Assembly: GCA_946402275.1 (NCBI GenBank)
Contig: CAMIVY010000026.1
Coordinates: forward strand, 1-41,720
Origin: an uncultured Prevotella sp.
GTDB taxonomy: Bacteria; Bacteroidota; Bacteroidia; Bacteroidales; Bacteroidaceae
DNA length: 41,720 bases
Direction of reading: 5' to 3'
Every line of letters begins with the position of its first letter. The first letter of the stretch is position 1. Below, in pieces: positions 6,267 through 15,465 of the stretch. A program made the translations under genes and the position numbers. Under the pieces are notes generated by a model, which was not told the origin of the DNA, made no database searches, and was given only the letters and a program-made list of their open reading frames with translations.

Positions 6267-6298
6267 CAAAGGTAATCAAAAAAGCAATACCATCCAAA
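6267..6298 (-). promoter_or_regulatory. Promoter of the Cys-rich peptide gene
   Basis: On the minus strand TTTG (complement of 6295-6298) and TACCTTTG (complement of 6267-6274) are separated by exactly 20 bases. The ATG follows 33 bases later. Confidence 0.75.
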
Positions 6299-6338
6299 TT
6301 TAAAAACTTTAATTAACAAAATATTTTTTTATAGTTTT

Positions 6339-8402
6339 TTATCGCTTAAGGGGCAGCCAAAGAGACATATCCTGGATGCCGCGGTTGTCCCAGGCATAGT
6401 AGGGGATGAGTCGGATTCTTACCTTGGTGTCGGGTGACTTGGAGAGTTCGCGATAGAGGGTACTGTTGTTCCACGGCCTGTCGTTGACGAGCTTGGCTTC
6501 GCCTTCTAGAGCAATGAATTCGTGCCCAGCAATAGTCATCTTGACTTCCTTCAACTCGATGTCGTCGTCGAGTGCGATATCATTGATGCGATAGCCTCCC
6601 TGGATATCCTGACCCTCCAGACAATAGACGATAGGTCCACGCATGACAGCCACTTGGTTCTTAGCTTCCTCAACCAATGGATTGGCCTCGACGAGGCGGG
6701 GACGCATATCGAGGGTAAGCTGGATGACATCGCCTTTTTTCCACTTTCTGGTGATGGTGAGCCCGGCCTTTTCGCCATTGACGGTGACACTGTATCTATC
6801 GCACCAGTCGGGCTTGTGCAGGATGACGGTGGAGAGCTTCTTGGCCTTCTTGACGGTCAGCGTAATCTGTCCGTCCCACGGATAGTTGGTGATTTGCTCT
6901 ACTTCCAGGTCTTTGGTCTTCAGGCTGTTCTGTCCATAAAGGTTGACATATAGCGTCTCGCCGCTAATGGCATAGGCGTACTCCTGAGCTTCGCAGAGCG
7001 TGCGCAGCGTGTTCGGCGGACAGCAGAAGCAGGTGATGTATCGCTGTCGGTGCTTAGGCCAGCGCATAACGTAGGGGAACTCCTTGGTGCGGCGCAGGGC
7101 TTCGGTATAGAAGAAGTCCCGACCGTCGAGCGATATGCCGCTGAGTATGCCGTTGTAGAGCTCGTTCTCGATGTTGTCGATGTACTTGGCATCACCTGTG
7201 GTCTGGAACATGCGCCACGAGAAGAGCATCATGCCTATCTGCGCACATATCTCGTTGTGGGCAGCCTCTTGGGGCAATTGGAATTGGCGTCCGTAGGCTT
7301 GGTGAATCTGCTGAATGGAAGGCTGGTTGTAGGTGGTGCCGTCTGGTGATACGCCATCGTACAAAGCACCACAACCGCCCATGATATAAATCTTGTGCTG
7401 GATGATGTCGTCCCAGATGGCACAGAGGTTCTTCATCAGCTGCGTCTCGCCCGTCTCGGCATAGAGATCAGCTACACCGGCATAGAGGTAGTTGGCGCGG
7501 ACGGCATGACCCATTGCCTCGTATTGGTCGCGGAACTTATGGCGGTCCTGGTTGTGGTCCTCGCCATTGGTCACGCTGTCGCGGATGGCAATGAGCCCCT
7601 TGGCCAGCGTGAGGTATTTCTCATCACCCGTTTCGCGGTACATCTCGGCAGCACCCATGTAGTGGCTGGGACAGATGGCGTTGCGCGACAACTCGGCAGC
7701 ATCGTTGGTGAGAAAGTTATACAGGAAGTCGGCAGCCTTCTTTCCACAGTTGAAGAGCGTGGTCTTGCCGGTTGCGCGTTTGTGGATGATGCCAGCAGTC
7801 ATGAGGTGGCCCAGGTTATAGGTCTCAAAGTTCAGGCGCGAGGCAAAGGCGTGCTTCTGGTCCTTGCCGATTTCGATGCCGGCAGCGTTCTCCTTTACGG
7901 CATGTGAATCGATGCCCGCATTACGCTCGGAAATGACCACCGGGGTGTGGATATAACCATCGGCACGCTGGGCCAGGGCTACCTGCTCAATGAACTGGTC
8001 CATCAGCGCGTCAATCTTCGGGTCCTTGGTTACCGCATAAACGGCAGCACAGGCTTCGAGCCACTTATACATGTCGCCGTCGTGGAAGGGAGGGCCGTGG
8101 TGCTTGCCCTTGATGGTTCCGGCAGCCACCTGGAAATTGGCGAAGCCGTGCGAACCATGCAGACCTAGGGCGTCAATCGTCTCGTAGGGGGTGTTCCATG
8201 TTTCCCACATGTCCCAAATGCCTGTCGTGGAGAGCATTTGGAAGCGGTCGCCCCAGAATCCGCCCGTCCACTGGGTAGCCCCCATGGGCAGGTTCTGCAT
8301 CTTGGCTTGTTTGCTACGGCTCATGTCGGTAAGCCCTTGAGCCTGAGTGTATGTTGGTGTGGCACAGCAACATACTAAAACAATTAAGAGAAGTTTCTTC
8401 AT
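6339..8402 (-). CDS. GH127-type (DUF1680) beta-L-arabinofuranosidase-like glycosidase, exported
   Basis: A 687-residue protein with an N-terminal signal peptide (MKKLLLIVLVCCCATPTYTQ, then AQG), so it acts in the periplasm. The (alpha/alpha)6-barrel family is recognised by HNEICAQIG (Glu384, Cys386) and ITCFCCPPN (Cys458, Cys460, Cys461). These match the zinc/thiolate centre and nucleophilic cysteine of the characterised Bifidobacterium HypBA1 (Glu338, Cys340, Cys417, Cys418), so the active site looks intact. GH127 and the related GH146 remove beta-L-arabinofuranosyl units from plant glycoproteins or pectin; the exact linkage cannot be told here. It is the last gene of a five-gene operon, 22 bases after the dehydrogenase-like gene. 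Confidence 0.85.
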   Translation of the reverse strand: MKKLLLIVLVCCCATPTYTQAQGLTDMSRSKQAKMQNLPMGATQWTGGFWGDRFQMLSTTGIWDMWETWNTPYETIDALGLHGSHGFANFQVAAGTIKGKHHGPPFHDGDMYKWLEACAAVYAVTKDPKIDALMDQFIEQVALAQRADGYIHTPVVISERNAGIDSHAVKENAAGIEIGKDQKHAFASRLNFETYNLGHLMTAGIIHKRATGKTTLFNCGKKAADFLYNFLTNDAAELSRNAICPSHYMGAAEMYRETGDEKYLTLAKGLIAIRDSVTNGEDHNQDRHKFRDQYEAMGHAVRANYLYAGVADLYAETGETQLMKNLCAIWDDIIQHKIYIMGGCGALYDGVSPDGTTYNQPSIQQIHQAYGRQFQLPQEAAHNEICAQIGMMLFSWRMFQTTGDAKYIDNIENELYNGILSGISLDGRDFFYTEALRRTKEFPYVMRWPKHRQRYITCFCCPPNTLRTLCEAQEYAYAISGETLYVNLYGQNSLKTKDLEVEQITNYPWDGQITLTVKKAKKLSTVILHKPDWCDRYSVTVNGEKAGLTITRKWKKGDVIQLTLDMRPRLVEANPLVEEAKNQVAVMRGPIVYCLEGQDIQGGYRINDIALDDDIELKEVKMTIAGHEFIALEGEAKLVNDRPWNNSTLYRELSKSPDTKVRIRLIPYYAWDNRGIQDMSLWLPLKR

Positions 8403-8424
8403 TGGTAGTTATAATGTTAAGTGA

Positions 8425-9888
8425 TTATGCTTCTTTCTTGTCGATACGACGGGTAATTTCGATGGCACCCGTAGGACAGACGAGACGGCAGAGGTGACAA
8501 CCCACACACTTCTTGCCAACGATGTGTGGCTGGCGGGTGGCTGTGTCGAAGACGATGGCCTGATGACCGCCATCGCTACAGGATATTTCACAGCGGCCGC
8601 ACCCCACGCACACCTCACGATTGATCTTGGGATAGATGATGCTTTGCCGGTTGAGCTCGGTGGGTGATACGAAGACTTCAACCCTTTCGCCTACCATTTC
8701 GGAAAGGTGTTTAATGCCACGTTTGGCCATGAAGCGCCGGAGACCTAAGATGAGGTCGTCGATGATGCGATAGCCGTACTGCATGACAGCGGTACACACC
8801 TGAACGTTGCTGCACCCCAGTTGGATGAACTCCTTGGCGTCGCGCCAGGTCTCAATGCCACCGATGCCGCTGAACTCAATACCCTTCATCTCTTTGGTTT
8901 GGGCCATTTCGAGAATATGGCGTAGGGCGATGGGCTTGACAGCCCTTCCGGAATAGCCTGAAACGGTACGAAGACCTGATACCTCGGCGCGTGGGTCCAT
9001 AGTGACCGACTTGATGGTGTTGATGGCAGAAATGGCATCGGCACCAGCGAAGTAGCACTCCTTGGCAGGGGCAGAAATATGGGTGATGTTTGGTGTCATC
9101 TTGGGGATAACGGGTATCTTGACATGACGCTTGACGTAGGCAGTGTAGAACTTGACCAGTTCTGGGTTCTGTCCTACGTCACTGCCCATACCGGCCAGGC
9201 GCATCTGCGGACATGAGAAGTTGAGCTCGACAGCATCTACGCCGGTTTCCTCGGCCCTGATGGCCAAGTCAATCCATTGTTGCTCTGTCTGTCCCATGAT
9301 GCTGGCAATGACTACCTTGGAGGGGTAGTTCTGCTTGAGGCGGTGCAGGATGTCGAAGTCGACATCAACAGGATTCTCGCTCAGCTGCTCCATATTGCGG
9401 AAACCATAGAAGTCGCCCTTGGTGCCATTGCCGTGGAGGGCGTCGAAACGGGGGGAAACCTCCTTGATTTCCTGCAAGCAAATGGTCTTATAGAACACAC
9501 CGCCCCAGCCGGCCTCGAAGGCGCGCGCCACCATCTCATAATTGGTGCAGACGGCAGAGGAGGCGAGGAAGAATGGGTTCTCGCAATGTATGCCGCAAAA
9601 GTCGATGCTCAAGTCGGGGTAATTGTCGGAAGGGACATCGTCGGGACTGATGGCGCGAATCAGTTCCTTGATGCGAATAGGCCAATTATAATGAATGCAG
9701 GCCTGCTCGGCGGCTTCCAGGTCGGCATCGGTACAGTTGGCAACCCACTTCAGTGCAGGCTTGTGGTTGTCGAAGCGGATGGCGCGGATGGCTCTGGCAG
9801 GGTCGCCAGTCTTGCAGGCTTTGGTGCAGGGAGCATCTTGGCATAGAAGGCATCGGTTGGCTTCTTCATAGATGTTGATTCGCTTCAT
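8425..9888 (-). CDS. Dihydropyrimidine dehydrogenase PreA-like protein with extra N-terminal Fe-S motif
   Basis: A 487-residue protein. Residues 13-25 carry CLLCQDAPCTKAC, like the N-terminal Fe-S region of dihydropyrimidine dehydrogenase (in the bacterial PreT subunit). Residues about 90-400 form an FMN-binding dihydroorotate-dehydrogenase-like barrel (IHCENPFFLASSAVCTNYEM, VELNFSCPQMRLAGMGSDVG, FSGIGGIETWRDAKEFIQLG). The C-terminus has two [4Fe-4S] ferredoxin motifs (CVGCGRCEISC, CVGCHLCRLVC). It has the PreA layout plus a PreT-type Fe-S segment, but lacks PreT's FAD/NAD(P) domains, and no PreT gene is adjacent. Its place inside a sugar operon, 12 bases after the symporter gene, is unexpected. 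Reduction or oxidation of a uracil-like ring is the family reaction; the substrate here is uncertain. Confidence 0.8.
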   Translation of the reverse strand: MKRINIYEEANRCLLCQDAPCTKACKTGDPARAIRAIRFDNHKPALKWVANCTDADLEAAEQACIHYNWPIRIKELIRAISPDDVPSDNYPDLSIDFCGIHCENPFFLASSAVCTNYEMVARAFEAGWGGVFYKTICLQEIKEVSPRFDALHGNGTKGDFYGFRNMEQLSENPVDVDFDILHRLKQNYPSKVVIASIMGQTEQQWIDLAIRAEETGVDAVELNFSCPQMRLAGMGSDVGQNPELVKFYTAYVKRHVKIPVIPKMTPNITHISAPAKECYFAGADAISAINTIKSVTMDPRAEVSGLRTVSGYSGRAVKPIALRHILEMAQTKEMKGIEFSGIGGIETWRDAKEFIQLGCSNVQVCTAVMQYGYRIIDDLILGLRRFMAKRGIKHLSEMVGERVEVFVSPTELNRQSIIYPKINREVCVGCGRCEISCSDGGHQAIVFDTATRQPHIVGKKCVGCHLCRLVCPTGAIEITRRIDKKEA

Positions 9889-9900
9889 AGGACTTGTTGT

Positions 9901-11463
9901 TTAGTTAAAGTAAATGTATAGGCTTACCATGACGACGGCCAGTGCTACCCACAGGCCAATGGCCAGCCGCGACCAGTCTTCCTTGACGGGAGCCGGAATC
10001 TCATAGCGCGTCTTGTCGCTGTCGGTCAGGGAAATCAGAATCATGCCGGCTATCAGGATGACGAACAGATAGAACGACAGCAGCATGAAGTGAGGCCACT
10101 GCATGGTGAGCCATGCGGGCGGCCACAGATAGAGAATGCCTACGGTCAGGCAGAAGACGGTGCCCACCGTCAGACACACATTGGCGGCGCGCGCCGTACA
10201 GCGCTTCCAGAAGATGCCAAGCAGGAAGACGGCTGCCATGGGCGGGGCAATGAAGCCCAACACGGACTGGAATACGTTAAACAGGTTCAGACCCTTGATA
10301 GCATCGATGGCCACGGTCATCACAATAGCCAGTACGGAACCGATAAGCACCACGATGCGGCCCACGAGATTAATCTCCCACTGGGGGGCGCCGGGCTTGA
10401 AGTTCTTCACATAGACATCCATCGTGAACACCGTCGACAGCGCGTTCAGTGCCGAGCCGATAGTGGACACCAGACAGGCGGTCAGCACAGCAAATACCAA
10501 GCCTACCATGCCTACGGGAAACAGGTTCTCAACCATGGTCAGGTAGGCTTCGTCGGGATTCTTCAGCGTGTCGCCGAACAGGGCGAAGCAGATGATGCCG
10601 GGTAGAATGTAGAGGGCAACGTCCAGTATCTTCAGCCAGCCCGTGAAGTTGGTGCCCAGCTGGCCCTCGCGCAGGTCCTTGGCGGCTAGCACGGGCTGCA
10701 CCATGCTCTGGTCCGTACACCAGAACCACACACCCATCACGGGATAGCCCAGCAGAATGGGCAGCCACGGGAACGCCTCGTCCGAGTTGGGCTTGAACAT
10801 CACCCAATAGTCTGACGGCACCTTGTCCACCAGTGCCTGTATGCCCCCCACGCGGTCCAGACCCACGATGACGAGCACGAGCGACACCACGATGAGCAGT
10901 ATCATCTGGTAAACATTGGTATAGGCCACTGCCTTCAGACCGCCCAGCATGGTGAAGAAGGCAGAAATGACTACCAGCACCAGCGCCGACATCCACATCG
11001 GTATGTCGAACACCTGACGGATGAGTACGCCGCCCGCAAACAGCGTCAGTGCCAGCCACGAGATAATGACCGTCACGATGGTGTACCACGCCAGGATGTT
11101 GCGCGTACTTTGTCCGAAGCGCAGGCCCATGAACTCGGGCAGCGTCGAGATGTTGGCACCCAGATAGCGCGGCGCGAAGACGAAGGCCAACAGGGCGATG
11201 AACACAAAGGCATACCACGCATAGTTGCCCGAGACGATGCCCGTGGTGAAGCCTGCCGACGCCGAAGCTATCAGCATTGAAGGTCCCACGTTCGTGCCCC
11301 ACATCGAGAAACCGATATGGTGCCATCGCAACGAGTGCTCTGCCAAGAACAGCGCACCACCTTTCTTACGTTTCGTACTGGCCCAAATGCCAATGGCAAT
11401 GAGTACGACGAAATAAATTCCCAAGATGACCCAGTCGAGGCCTTGCATGTAGTGACTTTCCAT
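9901..11463 (-). CDS. Sodium:solute symporter (SSS family), sugar type
   Basis: A 520-residue, very hydrophobic protein with about 13-14 membrane segments. Family hallmarks are GLDWVILGIYFVVLIAIGIW at the N-terminus, the SLRWHHIGFSMWGTNVGPSM region, and the block with FMGLRFGQSTRNILAWYTIV. WFWCTDQSMVQPVLAAKDLR is typical of SGLT-like sugar or inositol carriers. It should import a sugar or small oligosaccharide with Na+ across the inner membrane. The start ATG directly abuts the stop of GH31 (TAAATG), so the two are translationally coupled. With a cytoplasmic GH31 before it and exported GH127 and beta-helix proteins in the same operon, it probably carries an oligosaccharide released in the periplasm. 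Confidence 0.9.
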   Translation of the reverse strand: MESHYMQGLDWVILGIYFVVLIAIGIWASTKRKKGGALFLAEHSLRWHHIGFSMWGTNVGPSMLIASASAGFTTGIVSGNYAWYAFVFIALLAFVFAPRYLGANISTLPEFMGLRFGQSTRNILAWYTIVTVIISWLALTLFAGGVLIRQVFDIPMWMSALVLVVISAFFTMLGGLKAVAYTNVYQMILLIVVSLVLVIVGLDRVGGIQALVDKVPSDYWVMFKPNSDEAFPWLPILLGYPVMGVWFWCTDQSMVQPVLAAKDLREGQLGTNFTGWLKILDVALYILPGIICFALFGDTLKNPDEAYLTMVENLFPVGMVGLVFAVLTACLVSTIGSALNALSTVFTMDVYVKNFKPGAPQWEINLVGRIVVLIGSVLAIVMTVAIDAIKGLNLFNVFQSVLGFIAPPMAAVFLLGIFWKRCTARAANVCLTVGTVFCLTVGILYLWPPAWLTMQWPHFMLLSFYLFVILIAGMILISLTDSDKTRYEIPAPVKEDWSRLAIGLWVALAVVMVSLYIYFN

Positions 11464-13770
11464 TTATATTCCTTTGTAGTCTTTAGTTATTTCAATAGTT
11501 ATTGCTTTCGACAAATCTATGTCGTCAGTAGAGTCCACATCATCAGGATAAATCTGAATAGCTGCTCCAGGACGCACGAAGACGGGCATCTGGTCTAAAG
11601 GAACTTCCACGTTATAGTACCAGCGACCACCCTCCAGACGCTCGCCCGTGAAGAAGTTGACCCATAGACCTTCGGGCAGATAGATGTCACGTGTACCGAC
11701 ACCGCTCTTCGACTCATCAGTCGAAGTGTGGCGAGCATTCATCACTGGACAGACAAGGAACTCGGAGCCGAAGTAATATTCATCGTCGATATGCCATACC
11801 TGACGGTCATGAGGATGATGCATCAAGAGTGCACGCACCAAGGGGTAGCCGCTCTGGCAGGCTTTTTCCGACTGGTCTATGATATAAGGGAGGAGTTTGT
11901 AGCGCAACTTCCACCAGCGCTTCACAATGGGCGCGATGCGGGGATAGTGCCACGGTTCTCTCTTGCAGGTGCCATGATAGCGCATGTGGCTTGAGAATAC
12001 TCCGAACTGCGTCCAGCGGACATAGACATTCTCGTCTAGGGGCGAGTTCATGAAGTCGGGAATGCTGTGGAATCCCGGCACGTCGTGACTCCAGAAGGCA
12101 AAGCCCGAGAGTCCGAAGTGCAGACCGCCTTTCAGACTGCCTGCCAACCCGTCCCACGAAGAGGCGCTGTCGCCACCCCAATGCAAGGGATAGCGCTGGC
12201 AACCAGCCCAGGCCGAGCGTGCCCAGACGATACCATTGCCTGTCACCTCCTTGGTAATCTCGAAGGCGGCCCGCTGGTAGAGTAGTGAATAGATATTGTT
12301 CAGGCGCTCAGGTGTCATACCATGATAGTAGTGGTCCATGTGGATGTTCTCGCCAAAGTCGGTTTTGATACAGGTCACACCCATATCGAGCAGAGGCTTG
12401 AGCAGTTGGTTCTTATACCAGTTGACGGCTTCCGGATAAGTGAAGTCGATAGTACCTGCATAGTCGAGGGCTGAGAAATTCGATGCCCCACCTGTAGTGG
12501 TGTCCTCTTCTTTCGTGGGCTGACTGATATAACGGTTTTCCTTTGCCTCCTCCAACTGTTCGGCACCTTTCGCCACATACGGGAGTTGCCACAAGGAAAC
12601 CTTGAATCCATTGTCCTTGAGGTGCTGAATGAAACCCTTTGGATTGGGAAAGCGTTCAGGATTGAACTTCCATTCGCAGAGCCAGTCGGTACGGAACCAG
12701 CCTGTATCCAAATGAATGACGTCGCAAGGATAGTGCTCTTGGCGTAGTCTGTCGCAAATCTCGTTCACCTCGTCGGCTGAGAAGTACGTCATGCGACTCA
12801 TCCAAATGCCGAACGACCAGAGTGGGGGCATCTGCGGAAAGCCGGTCAGCATGCGATAGCTGCGGAGGATCTTTTCGGGGGTCTTACCACCGATTAGGAA
12901 TACGTCCAGCGTGGCATGGTCGTTGAGGAACTGCACGCTACGGGTTGAATGGTCGGCCAGCGAGAGTTTGCAATAGTCTGAGGTGTGGTAGAAACAGCCA
13001 TACATTTTGCTGCTCATATAAAACGGGATGTTCTTATAGCATCGACGGTTGTTGACACCCTGGCCGTCCTGATTTTTCAGTTGGAAGGTCTGTCCGCTAA
13101 GGTCCATTTTGCGGAAACGCTCACCGGTGCCTACGAAACACTCGTCGGGGGTGCACTTGAAGCTGATGGTGGCGCGCTCTGTTCCGTTTTTCGAGGTAGT
13201 ACCTCGGCTTACAAAACCGAGGGGCAGGGCGTCGTAGCGGGGAGGCGAGAAGTGGTCGTCGCTCAGGGCGATGCCCTTGCGCTCGTCACCATCGGGATAG
13301 AAGGTGATGAAGGGGGCAGGCTGCGGGGGCGGCAGCAGGTCGCTCCAGTGGTCTAACACTGGTGCGTTAAGGTCGATGGTGGCCAGCTTCTTGCCGTTCG
13401 CAGCGATGACATCGTAGCCTACAGAACCCTCAGGAAACGAGCGAACGGTCAGGGGCAGGCGCTTTATTTCCTTTGCCATCATCAACATATCGTCAGCTTC
13501 TGTCATCTCGTCGCCACTCATGGTGGTAAACAGGCGGACAATATCGGGCTCGTAAGCCCGGATGATGAGGTCGAAAGACTGCTGGGGCGCAGAAATGTCA
13601 GGTGCCATATCTTCCTGACGTAGTTGTTTCTGATAGGGGATGGTGACGATGATGTCGCCCTTACGCTCCTCTATCTTGATGGGTGCGTATGCCTTCCAGA
13701 GGAATTCGTCCTTCTGCAACGAAGGGTCAAAATCCATGAAGTCGAAAAGATGGTAGTTTGTTTGTTTCAT
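11464..13770 (-). CDS. GH31 family glycosidase, alpha-xylosidase-like
   Basis: A 768-residue cytosolic enzyme (no signal peptide). Domain order is that of GH31: an N-terminal beta-sandwich (about 1-290), a catalytic barrel (about 300-640) and C-terminal beta domains. The nucleophile motif is CIKTDFGENI and the acid/base aspartate lies in WGGDSASSW. KTDFGE is the form found in alpha-xylosidases such as YicI, rather than the WxDMNE form of alpha-glucosidases, so release of alpha-xylose (for example from xyloglucan fragments) is favoured, though not proven. Its ATG overlaps the TGA of the beta-helix gene by four bases (ATGA) and its stop touches the symporter start, which marks one transcript. 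Confidence 0.85.
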   Translation of the reverse strand: MKQTNYHLFDFMDFDPSLQKDEFLWKAYAPIKIEERKGDIIVTIPYQKQLRQEDMAPDISAPQQSFDLIIRAYEPDIVRLFTTMSGDEMTEADDMLMMAKEIKRLPLTVRSFPEGSVGYDVIAANGKKLATIDLNAPVLDHWSDLLPPPQPAPFITFYPDGDERKGIALSDDHFSPPRYDALPLGFVSRGTTSKNGTERATISFKCTPDECFVGTGERFRKMDLSGQTFQLKNQDGQGVNNRRCYKNIPFYMSSKMYGCFYHTSDYCKLSLADHSTRSVQFLNDHATLDVFLIGGKTPEKILRSYRMLTGFPQMPPLWSFGIWMSRMTYFSADEVNEICDRLRQEHYPCDVIHLDTGWFRTDWLCEWKFNPERFPNPKGFIQHLKDNGFKVSLWQLPYVAKGAEQLEEAKENRYISQPTKEEDTTTGGASNFSALDYAGTIDFTYPEAVNWYKNQLLKPLLDMGVTCIKTDFGENIHMDHYYHGMTPERLNNIYSLLYQRAAFEITKEVTGNGIVWARSAWAGCQRYPLHWGGDSASSWDGLAGSLKGGLHFGLSGFAFWSHDVPGFHSIPDFMNSPLDENVYVRWTQFGVFSSHMRYHGTCKREPWHYPRIAPIVKRWWKLRYKLLPYIIDQSEKACQSGYPLVRALLMHHPHDRQVWHIDDEYYFGSEFLVCPVMNARHTSTDESKSGVGTRDIYLPEGLWVNFFTGERLEGGRWYYNVEVPLDQMPVFVRPGAAIQIYPDDVDSTDDIDLSKAITIEITKDYKGI

Positions 13771-15365
13771 TGTTTAAAGATGATATTTGGACCGGGGTGG
13801 TTGTCGCCAATCTCGTCACGACGTATGGGCCGTTGGTTAGTGAGAGGACGACCGGCAATCCCGGGGGCGATGTCGCCGGTGTAATTGTTCTCGATAGTAA
13901 AACCGTCGGTACGGGCATCCAGATAGATGCAGAAACCGCGGTCGTTGGTAGCATAGGGGGCAGGGTAGGGACGTGAGACCTTGTTGCCGCTAATCACGGA
14001 ACCTGGCTGGTTGCTGAGCGTATAGATGCCGCCGGCGTCATAGAGCTGACGGGCATAGTTGTAGACATTGTTACCCTCGATGCGGTTGTTCTCCATACCC
14101 GTGTTGAGGGGTGTCCAACCCCAACCGACGCAGATGCCCGAGTAGCTGAGGAAAAACACGTGGTTCTTGCTGATGGTGCAGTGGCGTACATAGCCCAATG
14201 CAATGCCCACGGCGCCCCAGTCTTCGTTGGCTGCATCTACAACGAAGTTTTCCTTGATGGTCAGCCGTTGACAGCGCTTGGCCAGGTCGGTGTAGGGACG
14301 GTGTACTTCGCGGGGGCTTTCTGCAAAAGAACCGCCCATGATGGCCGTGCCGCCAATGTTGCCGAAGGTACATTTCTGCACTACACAGTCGCTGATATTA
14401 TCGACAAAGTCCAAGGCCGTGGCGGCCAAACCTTCGAACACCACCGAGTAGAAGTCAACGTGGTGGGCGTTGCACACGGTGACAGCACTGACAGGACGCT
14501 CTATCCAGGCTTGGTTCTCGAGATCCTTATCCCAAGGTAACCCTGGGTTTTCTTTCAGCTTATAGGCATCAATGAGTGGAAAACCGCCCTGTAGGGTAAC
14601 GTGCCCTTTGTGCAAGGGACGGTTCCAGCAAGTGTGTTTGAAGGTTATGCCTTCAAAACGTACATAGTTGGCGCCGTCGACGATGACCAACTGCTCAATG
14701 CCGTCGCGCTGTTCCGTGGTGCGAAGCAGGAAAGACGAGTTCCCCTTCTCACCTCCGATGACGGGTTGCGGCCAGGGGTGGTCGAACTCCAGACGGCTCT
14801 CGGGCTCCATAAACGAAACAATGGTCTTGTCGCCCTCTACTTTCATATCCTTTACACGCAGAATAGCGATGGCCCATCGCTGGTGAACCACCATTTCCAA
14901 GTTCTTCGTCTGTAGAACATTCTGAGGAGGAGTAGGGATAGTGATCGTTCTGTCGGTGGTGTTGAAATCGAGTATGCGCTCCATGCCCCCCATAGGAAGG
15001 CCGTCATCGTGTTTCCTTAACGGAAGGCTGTCACCTTGTTCTTTTATAGGCCACATCTGGGTGTGACGTTGTCGGGCATCGCCACAGATGACGCTTTGGT
15101 GGTTTTTGCCAAGTCCGCGGATAACGAGTGGTGACTCCTTGGTTCCACTGTCCTCAGGACGGAGGAACAAAGGCTCGCTCATATAGTAACGGCCTTCTTG
15201 GAGAGTGATGGTGATGCCTCCCTGACAGCGTGGGTCATTGGTGCGTCGCCATTCACGCGCTTGTCGCAAGGCGTCGTGGATGCTCTCTCCCTCGCGGACA
15301 ACAATCTCGCCGGCATTTACATAGAGTGTAGCAAACAGCAGTAGTATGGTTAGTATTCTCTTCAT
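13767..15365 (-). CDS. Exported right-handed parallel beta-helix protein, probable carbohydrate-active
   Basis: A 532-residue protein starting at 15365. MKRILTILLLFATLYVNAGE is a standard signal peptide, whereas the longer frame to 15503 has no sensible N-terminus and runs into the divergent gene. The mature start (IVVREGESIHDALRQAREWR) and the later repeating turns (VRFEGITFKHTCWN, VVFEGLAATALDFVDNISDC, TISKNHVFFLSYSGICVGWG, GMENNRIEGNNVYNYA) are those of a right-handed parallel beta-helix as in pectinases and several glycoside hydrolase families (GH120, GH141). I cannot place it in a numbered family by eye. As the first gene of the sugar operon it probably cleaves the same plant glycan in the periplasm. 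The divergent gene starts 100 bases away. Confidence 0.7.
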   Translation of the reverse strand: MKRILTILLLFATLYVNAGEIVVREGESIHDALRQAREWRRTNDPRCQGGITITLQEGRYYMSEPLFLRPEDSGTKESPLVIRGLGKNHQSVICGDARQRHTQMWPIKEQGDSLPLRKHDDGLPMGGMERILDFNTTDRTITIPTPPQNVLQTKNLEMVVHQRWAIAILRVKDMKVEGDKTIVSFMEPESRLEFDHPWPQPVIGGEKGNSSFLLRTTEQRDGIEQLVIVDGANYVRFEGITFKHTCWNRPLHKGHVTLQGGFPLIDAYKLKENPGLPWDKDLENQAWIERPVSAVTVCNAHHVDFYSVVFEGLAATALDFVDNISDCVVQKCTFGNIGGTAIMGGSFAESPREVHRPYTDLAKRCQRLTIKENFVVDAANEDWGAVGIALGYVRHCTISKNHVFFLSYSGICVGWGWTPLNTGMENNRIEGNNVYNYARQLYDAGGIYTLSNQPGSVISGNKVSRPYPAPYATNDRGFCIYLDARTDGFTIENNYTGDIAPGIAGRPLTNQRPIRRDEIGDNHPGPNIIFKQ

Positions 15366-15404
15366 GTTCTTAGTTGTATATTTATTAAGACGTGGTGACT
15401 CTTG

Positions 15405-15427
15405 TTTTGTCATCATTAGTGACAAAA
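15405..15427. promoter_or_regulatory. Inverted repeat between divergent sugar operon and UroD gene
   Basis: TTTTGTCA (15405-15412) and TGACAAAA (15420-15427) form a perfect 8-bp inverted repeat with a 7-base spacer in the 100-base divergent intergenic region. It includes a TTTG (15406-15409) that lies 22 bases before a partial -7 element (TATTTTTT, 15432-15439) for the rightward gene. It could be an operator for either direction. Confidence 0.4.
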
Positions 15428-15465
15428 TGAGTATTTTTTCGTCTATAAATAAATACAACGACACG

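Noticed and set aside
10529..11326. 265-codon minus-strand frame inside the symporter gene
   Set aside because: It is an out-of-frame shadow of a GC-rich coding sequence; the symporter frame has clear family motifs throughout.
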